From NCBI RefSeq assembly GCF_963422335.1, contig NZ_OY729424.1, forward strand, positions 3,472,001 through 3,536,000: a stretch of DNA of 64,000 nt. Reading direction: 5' to 3'. The DNA is from an uncultured Roseateles sp. GTDB taxonomy: Bacteria > Pseudomonadota > Gammaproteobacteria > Burkholderiales > Burkholderiaceae_C. Positions 7,243 to 14,244 of this stretch are shown here, piece after piece. The position numbers and the translations under genes are program-made. The notes under the pieces were generated by a model. It was not told where the DNA came from. It searched no databases and saw only the letters and a program-made list of their open reading frames with translations. Every line of letters begins with the position of its first letter. Within the stretch, counting starts at the first letter, position 1.

Positions 7243-8634
7243 ATGTCGATGATCTTCAATGCCCTGTCCGGCGCCCAGGCGGCCCAGGCCGCGCTGAGCA
7301 GCACCAGCCAGAACGTCGCCAATGCGATGACGCCCGGCTACTCGCGCCAGGGCGTGCTCCTGAGCTCGGTGCAGCCGCAGCGCGGTGGCGCCGGCGAGGC
7401 CGGCAGCGGCGTGGCGGTGTCGGCCCTGCTGCGCTTCAGCGACGGCTACAAGAACTCGCAGCTGTGGCAGGCCAGCGCCAATCTGGGCCAGGCCAACAGC
7501 ACCCAGCCCTATTTCAACCAGCTGGAGCAGGTGATGTCGGACGACACGTCCAATATCAACAAGGGCCTGGACGACCTCTTCGCGGCGCTGAATGCCGCCA
7601 GCGTGCAACCCGACTCCGGCCCGCTGCGCGAACAGGTGATGACGGCGGCCGACGGCCTGGTCAAGCGCTTCTCCAGCCTGCAGCATCTGCTGGACAACCA
7701 GCGCAATGCCATCACCGAGCAGCGCCAGGCGGGGCTGGACCAGATCAACAGCCTCAACCGCGACATTGCCAAGCTCAACGAGCAGATCGCCGCCAGCCGT
7801 GGCACCAATATCAATGCCGCCGGCCTGCTGGACGCCCGCGACCTGAAGACCGATGCACTGGCGGCCCTGGTCGGCGTGCAGGTGGTGGACCTGCCCGATG
7901 GCACGCGCAGCGTGTCGCTGAAGAACGGTCAGCCGCTGGTGGCCGGCAGCGATGCGGCGACGCTCAGCGTCAACAGCAGCGGCAGCATGGACCTGCAGTT
8001 CGCCAACACCCAGTTCAAGGTGCTGGGCCATGGCCTGGGCGGCCAGCTGGGCGGGCTTGATGACTTCGAGCAGCAGGTGCTCAAGCCCATGGGCCAGAAC
8101 ATCGACGAGCTGGCCCAGGGCATCACCGGCAAGTTCAACACCCAGCTGAAGCTGGGCTATCAGCCCGACGGCACGGCCGGCGTCGATCTGTTCGTCTACG
8201 GCGCCGGTGGCCTGAGCCTGACCGGCATCAGTGCCAGCCAGCTGGCCTTTTCGGCCAGCGCGCTGCCGGCCAATGCGGCCGGCGACAGCAAGAACCTGAG
8301 CGCGTTGATTGCGCTGAAGCACCAGACCGTCAACCTGAGCGCCTTCGATGCCGCGGGTCAGGCCCTGCCCACGCCGGTGCCGGTGGTGATGGGCGACGTC
8401 TACACCCAGATCGTCGGCAAGCTGGGCGTGGCCAGCCAGCAGAACCAGGCTTCGCTGAAGACCGCGCAGACGGTGCGCGACCAGTCCGAGGAGAACTGGA
8501 AGTCGACCAGCGGCGTCAACAACGACGAAGAGGCGATCAACCTGATGCAGTTCAAGCAGATGTACGAGGCGAATATGAAGGTGATCGCCGTGGCCAACCA
8601 GCTGTTCGACAGCACGCTGGCCATGGTCGGCTGA
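7243..8634 (+). CDS. flgK: FlgK, hook-filament junction protein (short form)
   Basis: 463 residues, shorter than E. coli FlgK (547). FlgK (HAP1) joins hook and filament. The N-terminal block is MSMIFNALSGAQAAQAALSS followed by SQNVANAMTPGYSRQGVLLS. The coiled-coil D1 part includes LDQINSLNRDIAKLNEQIAA and NAAGLLDARDLKTDALA. The C-terminal axial helix is EEAINLMQFKQMYEANMKVI. The missing length appears to come from the surface-exposed middle domain, since both polymerisation ends are complete. It lies 33 bases after flgJ and 11 before flgL. Confidence 0.94.
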   Translation: MSMIFNALSGAQAAQAALSSTSQNVANAMTPGYSRQGVLLSSVQPQRGGAGEAGSGVAVSALLRFSDGYKNSQLWQASANLGQANSTQPYFNQLEQVMSDDTSNINKGLDDLFAALNAASVQPDSGPLREQVMTAADGLVKRFSSLQHLLDNQRNAITEQRQAGLDQINSLNRDIAKLNEQIAASRGTNINAAGLLDARDLKTDALAALVGVQVVDLPDGTRSVSLKNGQPLVAGSDAATLSVNSSGSMDLQFANTQFKVLGHGLGGQLGGLDDFEQQVLKPMGQNIDELAQGITGKFNTQLKLGYQPDGTAGVDLFVYGAGGLSLTGISASQLAFSASALPANAAGDSKNLSALIALKHQTVNLSAFDAAGQALPTPVPVVMGDVYTQIVGKLGVASQQNQASLKTAQTVRDQSEENWKSTSGVNNDEEAINLMQFKQMYEANMKVIAVANQLFDSTLAMVG

Positions 8635-8645
8635 GGAGAGAGACG

Positions 8646-9536
8646 ATGCGTATCGCCAGCAACCAGTACCACCAGACGATGAACAGCGCGCTGCAGGCGG
8701 CCAACACCGGCCTGAGCACGGTGATGCAGCAGATGGCCGCCGGCCAGCGGGTGATGAAGCCCTCGGACGACACCATTGCCACCATACGTCTGGCCCGCCT
8801 GGCCCGCGAGGAGGCGGCGCTGAACCAGTACCGCGACAATATCGGCAGCCTGCGCACCCGGCTGCAGAGCAACGAGGTGACGCTGGACAGCATGAAGGAG
8901 GACCTGCTGCTGGCCCGCGACCTGATGGTCTGGGCAGCCGATGGCACCAACACAGCGGCCGACCTGCAGGCCATGTCCGGCTCGCTGGCGGCGCTGCGCG
9001 ACAGCCTGTTCTTCAGCATCAACAGCAAGAATGCGGAAGGCCGCTATCTGTTCTCGGGCACGGCCACCAATGTCGCCACGGTCGAGCTGACCGGCGCGGT
9101 GCCGGGCTCGCGCTACACCACCGGCGTAGGCGTCAACACCGCCACCCAGGACGTGGCCGTTGGTGACGGCGTGGCCCTGGCCGCCAACGTCAGCCTGGCC
9201 GGCATCACCGGCTTTCTGAACCAGCTGGACGACACCGTGGCCCGACTGGCCACCGGTGACGCCAGCACCGCCAGCGCGCAGATCACCGGCGTGGACACCA
9301 TGCTGTCCACCATCACCGGCCAGATCGGCGCCCTGGGCGGGCGCCAGATGGTGCTGCAGACCCTGGAAGACAACCATGGCGCGGTCGGCCTGTCCAACAA
9401 GCAGGCCAGCATCACGCTGGGCCAGCTGGACTATGGCGAGGCGGCGGTGCGGCTCAACAGCTACACCCAGGCCGTGCAGGCGACGCAAAAGGCCTATGCC
9501 CGCGTCAGCAGCCTGAGCCTGTTCGACGCGCTTTGA
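8646..9536 (+). CDS. flgL: FlgL, hook-filament junction protein
   Basis: 296 residues (E. coli 317). FlgL (HAP3) sits between FlgK and the flagellin filament and is flagellin-like at both ends. The N-terminus has MRIASNQYHQTMNSALQAAN with AAGQRVMKPSDDTIATIRL, the flagellin-like loop. The middle holds NAEGRYLFSGT, conserved in FlgL. The C-terminus has LDYGEAAVRLNSYTQAVQAT. A Shine-Dalgarno (GAGGAGAGA) precedes ATG 8646. Its TGA overlaps a TTG of the unknown downstream gene. Confidence 0.94.
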   Translation: MRIASNQYHQTMNSALQAANTGLSTVMQQMAAGQRVMKPSDDTIATIRLARLAREEAALNQYRDNIGSLRTRLQSNEVTLDSMKEDLLLARDLMVWAADGTNTAADLQAMSGSLAALRDSLFFSINSKNAEGRYLFSGTATNVATVELTGAVPGSRYTTGVGVNTATQDVAVGDGVALAANVSLAGITGFLNQLDDTVARLATGDASTASAQITGVDTMLSTITGQIGALGGRQMVLQTLEDNHGAVGLSNKQASITLGQLDYGEAAVRLNSYTQAVQATQKAYARVSSLSLFDAL

Positions 9537-9544
9537 GCGCCGCC

Positions 9545-10573
9545 ATGGTGCAGATCCCGTCCCTGGCCCCGCCGCGCCCGCTGGCGGCCGGCTCGAAGGC
9601 CGCTGCGCAGCTGCCACCGCTGGGTGCACAGCCTCTGCGCAGCGCTGCAGTGGGCGCGCGTGCGGTGTCGCCGCCCGAGCGCCTGTTGCAGCCCGTCAGC
9701 CCATTCCGCGAACCTGGTCTGCAGCAGCGCGTGGCCGCGGCCCAGCAGGGGCTTGACTATGTCGATGGCCTGCAGCAGCGCCTCGACTCGATGCAACGCG
9801 GCCTCGATGCCGCCTTGGCCGGTGGCGACGCCGTAGCCTTGCGCCAGCCGCTGCGCGATCTCGATCAAGCCTGGCAGCAGCGCGAGGCCGCGGCCGGCGG
9901 CATGCTCGATGGCCGGCTGCGCCTGGTCGAGCCGGGCCAGGCCCGCAAGCTGTTCACCGTGCGCGGGCTGGATCTGGCAGCGCTCGCCGAGGCCGGCGCC
10001 GAGACCTTGAAGCTGTCGCTGCCCGGTCAGCCCCGCCCGCTGAGTTTTGTGCTGGATCCCAGCCGCGGCACGGCTGCAGCGATCGAGGCGCTGAACCGCC
10101 TGCTGCAGCCGGCCGGTGTGCGCGCTGCGGTGGCCGGCTCGGAGCTGCTGTTCAGCGCGGCCGAGACTGCCTGGCCGGCGCTGCGCGATGGTTTGCGCAT
10201 CAGTGGCAACGGGCTGCGTTTCCCCAGCGGCCAGGCGATGCCGGCACGGCTGGAGGCGGCGGGCGAGGCGCTGCAGCCGGCGCAGTGGCGCCTGGACGAC
10301 CCGGCGGCGCTGCGGGCCAGCCTGGCCCAGGCGAACAAGGCGCAGGCTGCACTGGATGCCGCCAAGTCCGGACTGGACGCGCGGCTGGCCGGTCTGGATG
10401 GCACTGCGTCATCGACCCCGGGCGATCTGGCCGAGCTGCAGGACTTCGTTCAGTCTTTCGACCAGCGATATGGCGCTGACGCGCAAGCGCCGCTGGGCTA
10501 TGAGGAGGCCGCCGGCCTGATGCCAGCCGTCAAGGGCTTGCAGCGGGAGCGCGTGCAGCGCCTGTTGGCTTGA
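9545..10573 (+). CDS. Uncharacterised protein ending the flg cluster; possible flagellin-hook-like fold
   Basis: About 342 residues from ATG 9545; a TTG at 9533 overlapping the flgL stop would add four. I do not recognise the family. There is no signal peptide or membrane segment. An N-terminal Pro/Ala-rich stretch (1-60) leads into an amphipathic helical region (LDYVDGLQQRLDSMQRGLDA). A central block, LKLSLPGQPRPLSFVLDPS then AAAIEALNRLLQPAGVRAAV and GSELLFSA, loosely follows the beta-beta-helix-beta pattern of the flagellin hook-IN motif of FliD and FlgL-type proteins. A helical C-terminus (LAQANKAQAALDAAKSGL) follows. Its position suggests an exported axial or accessory flagellar component, but that is inference. 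Confidence 0.6.
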   Translation: MVQIPSLAPPRPLAAGSKAAAQLPPLGAQPLRSAAVGARAVSPPERLLQPVSPFREPGLQQRVAAAQQGLDYVDGLQQRLDSMQRGLDAALAGGDAVALRQPLRDLDQAWQQREAAAGGMLDGRLRLVEPGQARKLFTVRGLDLAALAEAGAETLKLSLPGQPRPLSFVLDPSRGTAAAIEALNRLLQPAGVRAAVAGSELLFSAAETAWPALRDGLRISGNGLRFPSGQAMPARLEAAGEALQPAQWRLDDPAALRASLAQANKAQAALDAAKSGLDARLAGLDGTASSTPGDLAELQDFVQSFDQRYGADAQAPLGYEEAAGLMPAVKGLQRERVQRLLA

Positions 10574-10581
10574 TGCGGACG

Positions 10582-10601
10582 TGACGGGGCAGGGCCCGTC
10601 A
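10582..10601. terminator. Hairpin between convergent flg cluster and SlyD-like gene
   Basis: A 7-bp stem TGACGGG/CCCGTCA encloses a 6-base loop, between the stop codons of the flagellar cluster (10573) and the minus-strand isomerase (10606). There is no U-tract on either side, so it may be a weak or Rho-assisted terminator or only an mRNA 3' hairpin. Confidence 0.4.
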
Positions 10602-10605
10602 GCGC

Positions 10606-11127
10606 TCAATGCACTTGCTGGCTGGGTGGCTGCATGTTGAGCAGGCTGAACACCGGCTCGCCGACGCTGCCCTTGCCCACTTCCTCTTCGGTCGCGGCGC
10701 GCACCGCCACGACCTTCAGATGCATGCGCAGGGCGATGCCGGCCAGCGGATGGTTGCCGTCCAGCACCACGTGCTCGGGATAGACCTCGGTCACCGTGTA
10801 CAGCGTGTCGGCGGGCATGTCCGGCGTGACGGCGCCCTCGGGCAGGCCGTCGAGCTGCATGCCGGGCTCCAGCAGTTCGGGGAACAGGCTGCGCGCCTCG
10901 AAGCAGACCAGATTCGAGTCGTAGTCGCCGAAAGCATGCTCGGGCTCCAGGTGCAGGCTGGCCTCGAAGCCGGCCTCCTTGCCTGCTATAGCCTCTTCGA
11001 CCTTGGCCAGCAGGTCATTGCCGCCGTAGAAGAACTCCATCGGCTCGGCCAGCTCGTCGATCAGCTGGCCTTGGGCATCATCAAGTCGCCAGCTCAGGGA
11101 GACGACGCAGGGGTTGGAAATTTGCAT
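10606..11127 (-). CDS. FKBP-type peptidyl-prolyl isomerase, SlyD-like
   Basis: 173 residues. SlyD-type FKBPs isomerise prolyl bonds and act as folding chaperones through an insert-in-flap domain. The FKBP half is recognisable in PMEFFYGGNDLLAKVEEAIA then GKEAGFEASLHLEPEHAFGD, the usual 'IPGLEEALEG...VPPEEAYG' region with substitutions. The later part (HVVLDGNHPLAGIALRMHLK) matches SlyD's 'VDGNHPLAGKTL' return strand. The His/Cys-rich metal-binding tail of E. coli SlyD is absent. The start at 11127 is chosen because the family begins there; upstream codons run through the hairpin repeat at 11148-11201. Confidence 0.85.
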   Translation of the reverse strand: MQISNPCVVSLSWRLDDAQGQLIDELAEPMEFFYGGNDLLAKVEEAIAGKEAGFEASLHLEPEHAFGDYDSNLVCFEARSLFPELLEPGMQLDGLPEGAVTPDMPADTLYTVTEVYPEHVVLDGNHPLAGIALRMHLKVVAVRAATEEEVGKGSVGEPVFSLLNMQPPSQQVH

Positions 11128-11147
11128 GGGCGGCATGATCGCACAGT

Positions 11148-11228
11148 AGGAGGCTGCCGGGCTTGGGGATGGGAATCCATCCCCAAGCCCGGCAGCCTCC
11201 TTGGTTTCACCAGCCTCCTTGGTTTCAC
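11148..11228. repeat. 25-bp perfect inverted repeat plus tandem 18-bp repeat
   Basis: Bases 11148-11172 are perfectly complementary to 11177-11201, with a 4-base loop (GAAT). The right arm runs into two exact tandem copies of an 18-base unit, CAGCCTCCTTGGTTTCAC, at 11193-11210 and 11211-11228. It lies in the 166-base gap between the divergent SlyD-like gene and roxA. A perfect stem this long is unusual outside repeat elements, so a REP/MITE-like element is possible. No second copy was seen in this window. Confidence 0.85.
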
Positions 11229-11293
11229 CATTTGGTAAGCGCTGTTGCCTGGCGTCAAGCCTGTTGCGGGCCGCTGCAAGCACAATGCGGGGC

Positions 11294-12409
11294 ATGGATA
11301 TCACCCAACCCACCGCGCTGCTGGCCGGCCTCTCGCCCGCCGCCTTCATGCAAAAGCACTGGCAGAAAAAGCCGCTGCTGGTCCGCCAGGCCCTGCCCGG
11401 CATCATGCCGCCGGCCACCCGCGCCGAGCTGGCCCGGCTGGCCGCCAGTGATGACGTCGAATCCCGCCTGGTCAGCGCCTTCGACGGCCAATGGGCCATG
11501 CGCCAGGGGCCGACAGCGAAACTGCCGCCGTTCTCCAAGCCTGGCTGGACCCTGCTGGTGCAGGGCCTGGAGCAGCATCTGCCGGCGGCCTACGAACTGC
11601 TGAGCCGCTTCCGCTTCGTGCCCGAGGCCCGGCTGGACGATTTGATGATCTCCTATGCCACCGACGGCGGCGGCGTCGGCCCGCATTTCGATTCCTACGA
11701 CGTGTTCCTGATACAGGTGCAGGGCCAGCGCCGCTGGCGTATCGGCCGCCAGCCCGACGCGGTGCTGCGCGACGATGTGCCGCTGAAGATCATCGCCAAC
11801 TTCGAGCCCGAGCAGGAGTTCGTGCTGGAGCCGGGCGACATGCTCTACCTGCCCCCCGGCTGGGCCCATGACGGCGTGGCCGTTGGCGAGTGCATGACCT
11901 GCTCGGTCGGTTTTCGCACGCCCTGGCGTGCCGAACTGGCCCGCGAGCTGCTACAGCGCCTGATGGACGATGAGGACGAGCCGCGCAGCAACCGCATCTA
12001 CACCGATCCCAAGGAGCCGGCCACGGTGACGCCGGGCCTTGTGCCCGAAGCCCTGCTGGCTTTTGCCCGTGATGCCGCGCAACGCGCGCTGGACGAGCCG
12101 CTGGCGCTGGAGCGGGCGCTCGGTGAGGCGTTGACCGAACCCAAGCCCCGCGTCTGGTTCGACCCCGGCCAGGCGCTGGCGCCCGGCCAGGGCGTGCTTC
12201 TAGACCGCCGCACACGGATGATGTACGACAAGGCCCATGTCTTCATCAATGGCGAGTCCTACCGCGCCGCCGGCAAGGATGCGCAGCTGATGCGCCGCCT
12301 GGCTGATGCGCGCGGCCTGTCGGCGGCCGATCTGGCGCGACTGTCCGAGGGCGCACTCGAGCTGCTCGAACAATGGGCGCAAGACGGCTGGGTGCGCGTT
12401 TCGGCCTAG
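11294..12409 (+). CDS. roxA: RoxA/YcfD, ribosomal protein uL16 arginine 3-hydroxylase (JmjC-type oxygenase)
   Basis: 371 residues, versus 373 for E. coli YcfD. These Fe(II)/2-oxoglutarate oxygenases hydroxylate an arginine of ribosomal protein uL16. The iron triad is visible: His131-x-Asp133 in GGGVGPHFDSYDVFLIQVQG, and His192 in LYLPPGWAHDG, close to the E. coli His125/Asp127/His187. The N-terminal FMQKHWQKKPLLVRQALPG is typical of the family. The C-terminal part is the winged-helix dimer region with RRTRMMYDKAHVFINGES. ATG 11294 is chosen by family length; the open frame extends upstream into the repeat. Confidence 0.9.
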   Translation: MDITQPTALLAGLSPAAFMQKHWQKKPLLVRQALPGIMPPATRAELARLAASDDVESRLVSAFDGQWAMRQGPTAKLPPFSKPGWTLLVQGLEQHLPAAYELLSRFRFVPEARLDDLMISYATDGGGVGPHFDSYDVFLIQVQGQRRWRIGRQPDAVLRDDVPLKIIANFEPEQEFVLEPGDMLYLPPGWAHDGVAVGECMTCSVGFRTPWRAELARELLQRLMDDEDEPRSNRIYTDPKEPATVTPGLVPEALLAFARDAAQRALDEPLALERALGEALTEPKPRVWFDPGQALAPGQGVLLDRRTRMMYDKAHVFINGESYRAAGKDAQLMRRLADARGLSAADLARLSEGALELLEQWAQDGWVRVSA

Positions 12410-12468
12410 TGGTGAAACCCTAGAAACAATTCTTTACCCATGACGGGCCACGACCCCGAGGAGCCGCG

Positions 12469-12966
12469 ATGACCGAGCCGAGCCACCGCATCTTCACCAC
12501 CCGCAGCGACTTCATCGAGGCCTTGCGCCAGGGCCTGAACCTGGCTGCCGACAAGGGCTGCCGCGAGCTGTGGTGGTGCGACAGCGACTATGCCGACTGG
12601 CCGCTCAGCGAGCCGGCCGTGCTGGATGCGCTGACGCGCTGGTCTTTGCCCCATCGACGCCTGGTAATGGTGGCAAAAACCTTCGACGAGGTCCGGCATT
12701 CGCACAGCCGTTTTGTACAGTGGCGGACCCGCTTCAGCCATGTGCTGGATGCCCGTCAATATGGCGAGGAGGCGGACGAAACCCAGGAGCTTCTGCCCAC
12801 CTTGATGCTGGCGCCCACGGTGGTGACTGTGCGCCTGTTTGACAAGCAGGTGTGGCGTGGCAGCGTGTCGTACGAGAAGGGTGATGATGTCCGTGCAAGG
12901 GATTTGGTTGACGCTATTGCGCAACGATCGACCCCTTCATTTGCCAGCACCACGCTGGGGCTCTGA
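12469..12966 (+). CDS. Conserved hypothetical protein of betaproteobacterial type
   Basis: 165 residues, function unknown. No signal peptide, membrane segment or catalytic motif was recognised. It is acidic and aromatic in the middle (CRELWWCDSDYADWPLSEPA) and has a patterned RLVMVAKTFDEVRHSHSRFV block, reminiscent of small proteins that assess a phospholipase-D-like half-site, but the HKD motif is missing. A Shine-Dalgarno (GAGGAG) precedes ATG 12469. It follows roxA by 59 bases and may be co-transcribed with it. Confidence 0.7.
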   Translation: MTEPSHRIFTTRSDFIEALRQGLNLAADKGCRELWWCDSDYADWPLSEPAVLDALTRWSLPHRRLVMVAKTFDEVRHSHSRFVQWRTRFSHVLDARQYGEEADETQELLPTLMLAPTVVTVRLFDKQVWRGSVSYEKGDDVRARDLVDAIAQRSTPSFASTTLGL

Positions 12967-12985
12967 CGCTCAGGGTTTGCCTCAG

Positions 12986-13001
12986 GCTACAATCCAAGGC
13001 T
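12986..13001 (+). promoter_or_regulatory. Probable promoter -10 region for the Ala-rich lipoprotein gene
   Basis: GCTACAATCCAAGGCT contains a TACAAT -10-like hexamer at 12988-12993. The identical 16 bases occur upstream of ndk at 60589-60604, and GCTACAAT also precedes scpB. No convincing -35 is visible; the best, CTGACG at 12963-12968, is 19 bases away. Transcription from here would leave a leader of roughly 118 bases. Confidence 0.45.
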
Positions 13002-13072
13002 AGGCGATAGAAACGCTCGAGCTTTTTATTGTCTTGCCAAGCATGTTGGGGCTCTGCGGTTCGGAGGGACCC

Positions 13073-13110
13073 CTCAATTACCGGTAATTGTTTGAATCTA
13101 ATAGATTGAG
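13073..13110 (+). promoter_or_regulatory. Palindrome and competing hairpins in the lipoprotein leader
   Basis: CAATTACCGGTAATTG (13075-13090) is a perfect 16-base palindrome. AATCT/AGATT (13095-13099, 13103-13107) forms a second small stem. CTCAAT (13073-13078) can instead pair with ATTGAG (13105-13110), which contains part of the GAGG Shine-Dalgarno of the gene starting at 13118. It could be an operator or a structured leader. Confidence 0.45.
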
Positions 13111-13117
13111 GACGAGT

Positions 13118-13321
13118 ATGAAAAAGTCGATTCTGATGGCATCCCTGATCGCTGCTGTTGCCCTGGCCGCTTGCGGCAAGAAGGAAGAAGTCGCTGCTCC
13201 TGCACCGGCTCCTGCCGCCGCACCGGCTGCCGATATGGCCGCTGCTGCCTCCGGCGTTGCTGCTGCTGCTTCCGAAGTGGCTGCCGCTGCTTCCGAAGTT
13301 GCTGCTGCTGCCAGCAAGTAA
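13118..13321 (+). CDS. Small Ala-rich lipoprotein
   Basis: 67 residues. The signal MKKSILMASLIAAVALAAC gives a lipobox with Cys19. The mature part is GKKEEV, an Ala/Pro linker, then heptad-like repeats of AAAASEV (about residues 45-66). Such a body may form a short coiled coil, as in Lpp-like small outer-membrane lipoproteins, but there is no C-terminal Lys-Tyr-Arg-Lys peptidoglycan link signature. Function unknown. The Shine-Dalgarno is GAGG at 13108-13111. It has its own terminator at 13340 and probably its own promoter, as expected for an abundant small envelope protein. Confidence 0.8.
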   Translation: MKKSILMASLIAAVALAACGKKEEVAAPAPAPAAAPAADMAAAASGVAAAASEVAAAASEVAAAASK

Positions 13322-13339
13322 TCGGTTCGCGATCACTGC

Positions 13340-13363
13340 AAAAGCCGCCCTCGGGCGGCTTTT
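13340..13363. terminator. Bidirectional Rho-independent terminator
   Basis: A GCCGCC/GGCGGC stem (13344-13349, 13354-13359), loop CTCG, is flanked by AAAA and TTTT. It lies between the plus-strand lipoprotein gene and the convergent minus-strand hydrolase, so it can serve both. Confidence 0.85.
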
Positions 13364-13385
13364 GTCGTTTCTGGGGCCGGCTCGT

Positions 13386-14165
13386 TTATTCGATCTGCAA
13401 CCAGTCCAGTCCCAGCTTGGGATCGGCCACGGCCAGCCCTGCTGCCGGTAGGCCCAGTACCTGGCCCATCAGCTCACGGACCAGCGCCGGGCGGTTGTTG
13501 CGTTCGCTCAGGTGGGCCGCCACCACATGCTGCAAGTCGGCATGCTTGCAGGCCGCCAGCAGCTCGGCGGCACTGTCGTTCGACAAGTGGCCATGGGTGC
13601 CGGCAATGCGCTTTTTCAGCCCTGCCGGATAGCTGGAGTGCCTGAGCATCTCCAGGTCGTGATTGAACTCCAGCAGCAGCGCGTCCAGCCCCTGCAGCAG
13701 TTGCTGCATCCGCGCCGTGATGGAGCCGGCGTCGGTGAGTATGCCCAGCCGTGAGTGGCCATCGCTGCAGATCAGCTGCAGCGGCTCCTGCGCGTCATGC
13801 GGCACGGCATAGGGCTGCAGCTCCAGATCACCGAGCGCAATTGCCTGGCCGTCCTGGGCAAAGAACAGCTTGCCCTTGGGCAGCTCGGGCTCGTCGACGG
13901 CCCGCCAGGTGCCACGGCTGAGGACGACCGGTACGCCATGCTTGCGCGCCAAGGTGAAGGCGCAGCCGACATGGTCGCCATGCTCATGGGTGATGAACAC
14001 ACCATCCAGCTCGGCCGCGGTGGTGCCTGCCCACTGCAGGCGCCGCTCCAACTCGCGCAGCGAGAAGCCGCAATCCACCAGCACCCGCGTCGTGGTGATG
14101 CCTTGCGAGGACTCCACCAGGGTGCTGTTGCCGGTGCTGCCGCTGCCGAGATTGCGCAGGCGCAT
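13386..14165 (-). CDS. Metallo-beta-lactamase-fold hydrolase, YycJ/WalJ-like
   Basis: 259 residues. The dinuclear-metal motif THEHGDH is at 59-65, with further ligand candidates in TDAGSIT, FNHDLEM and AHLSERNN. The N-terminus GSGSTGNSTLVES is typical of the YycJ/WalJ and PhnP-like branch, which includes predicted nucleases or phosphodiesterases. No signal peptide, so it is cytoplasmic. The substrate cannot be told from sequence. It lies downstream of dapA-bamC on the same strand but behind a terminator-like hairpin. Confidence 0.85.
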   Translation of the reverse strand: MRLRNLGSGSTGNSTLVESSQGITTTRVLVDCGFSLRELERRLQWAGTTAAELDGVFITHEHGDHVGCAFTLARKHGVPVVLSRGTWRAVDEPELPKGKLFFAQDGQAIALGDLELQPYAVPHDAQEPLQLICSDGHSRLGILTDAGSITARMQQLLQGLDALLLEFNHDLEMLRHSSYPAGLKKRIAGTHGHLSNDSAAELLAACKHADLQHVVAAHLSERNNRPALVRELMGQVLGLPAAGLAVADPKLGLDWLQIE

Positions 14166-14187
14166 GGTGATTGGGAGCTTGGAAGTG

Positions 14188-14222
14188 AAAAGCCCGTCGA
14201 GCTGTATCAGCTGACGGGCTTG
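14188..14222 (-). terminator. Hairpin terminator after bamC
   Basis: AAGCCCGTC (14190-14198) pairs with the matching strand ending at about 14222, continued by AGCTG/CAGCT around a TAT loop, with one bulged base. On the minus strand it is followed by TTTT. It would end or attenuate dapA-bamC transcription before the hydrolase gene. Confidence 0.65.
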
Positions 14223-14244
14223 GCCTGAGGGTCAGACGCTGCGA

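Noticed and set aside
11163..11603. Open frames running through the hairpin repeat and into roxA
   Set aside because: They only translate the palindrome in other frames (repeated Gln/Pro/Trp/Phe or Lys/Pro/Arg units); the true roxA frame starts at 11294.
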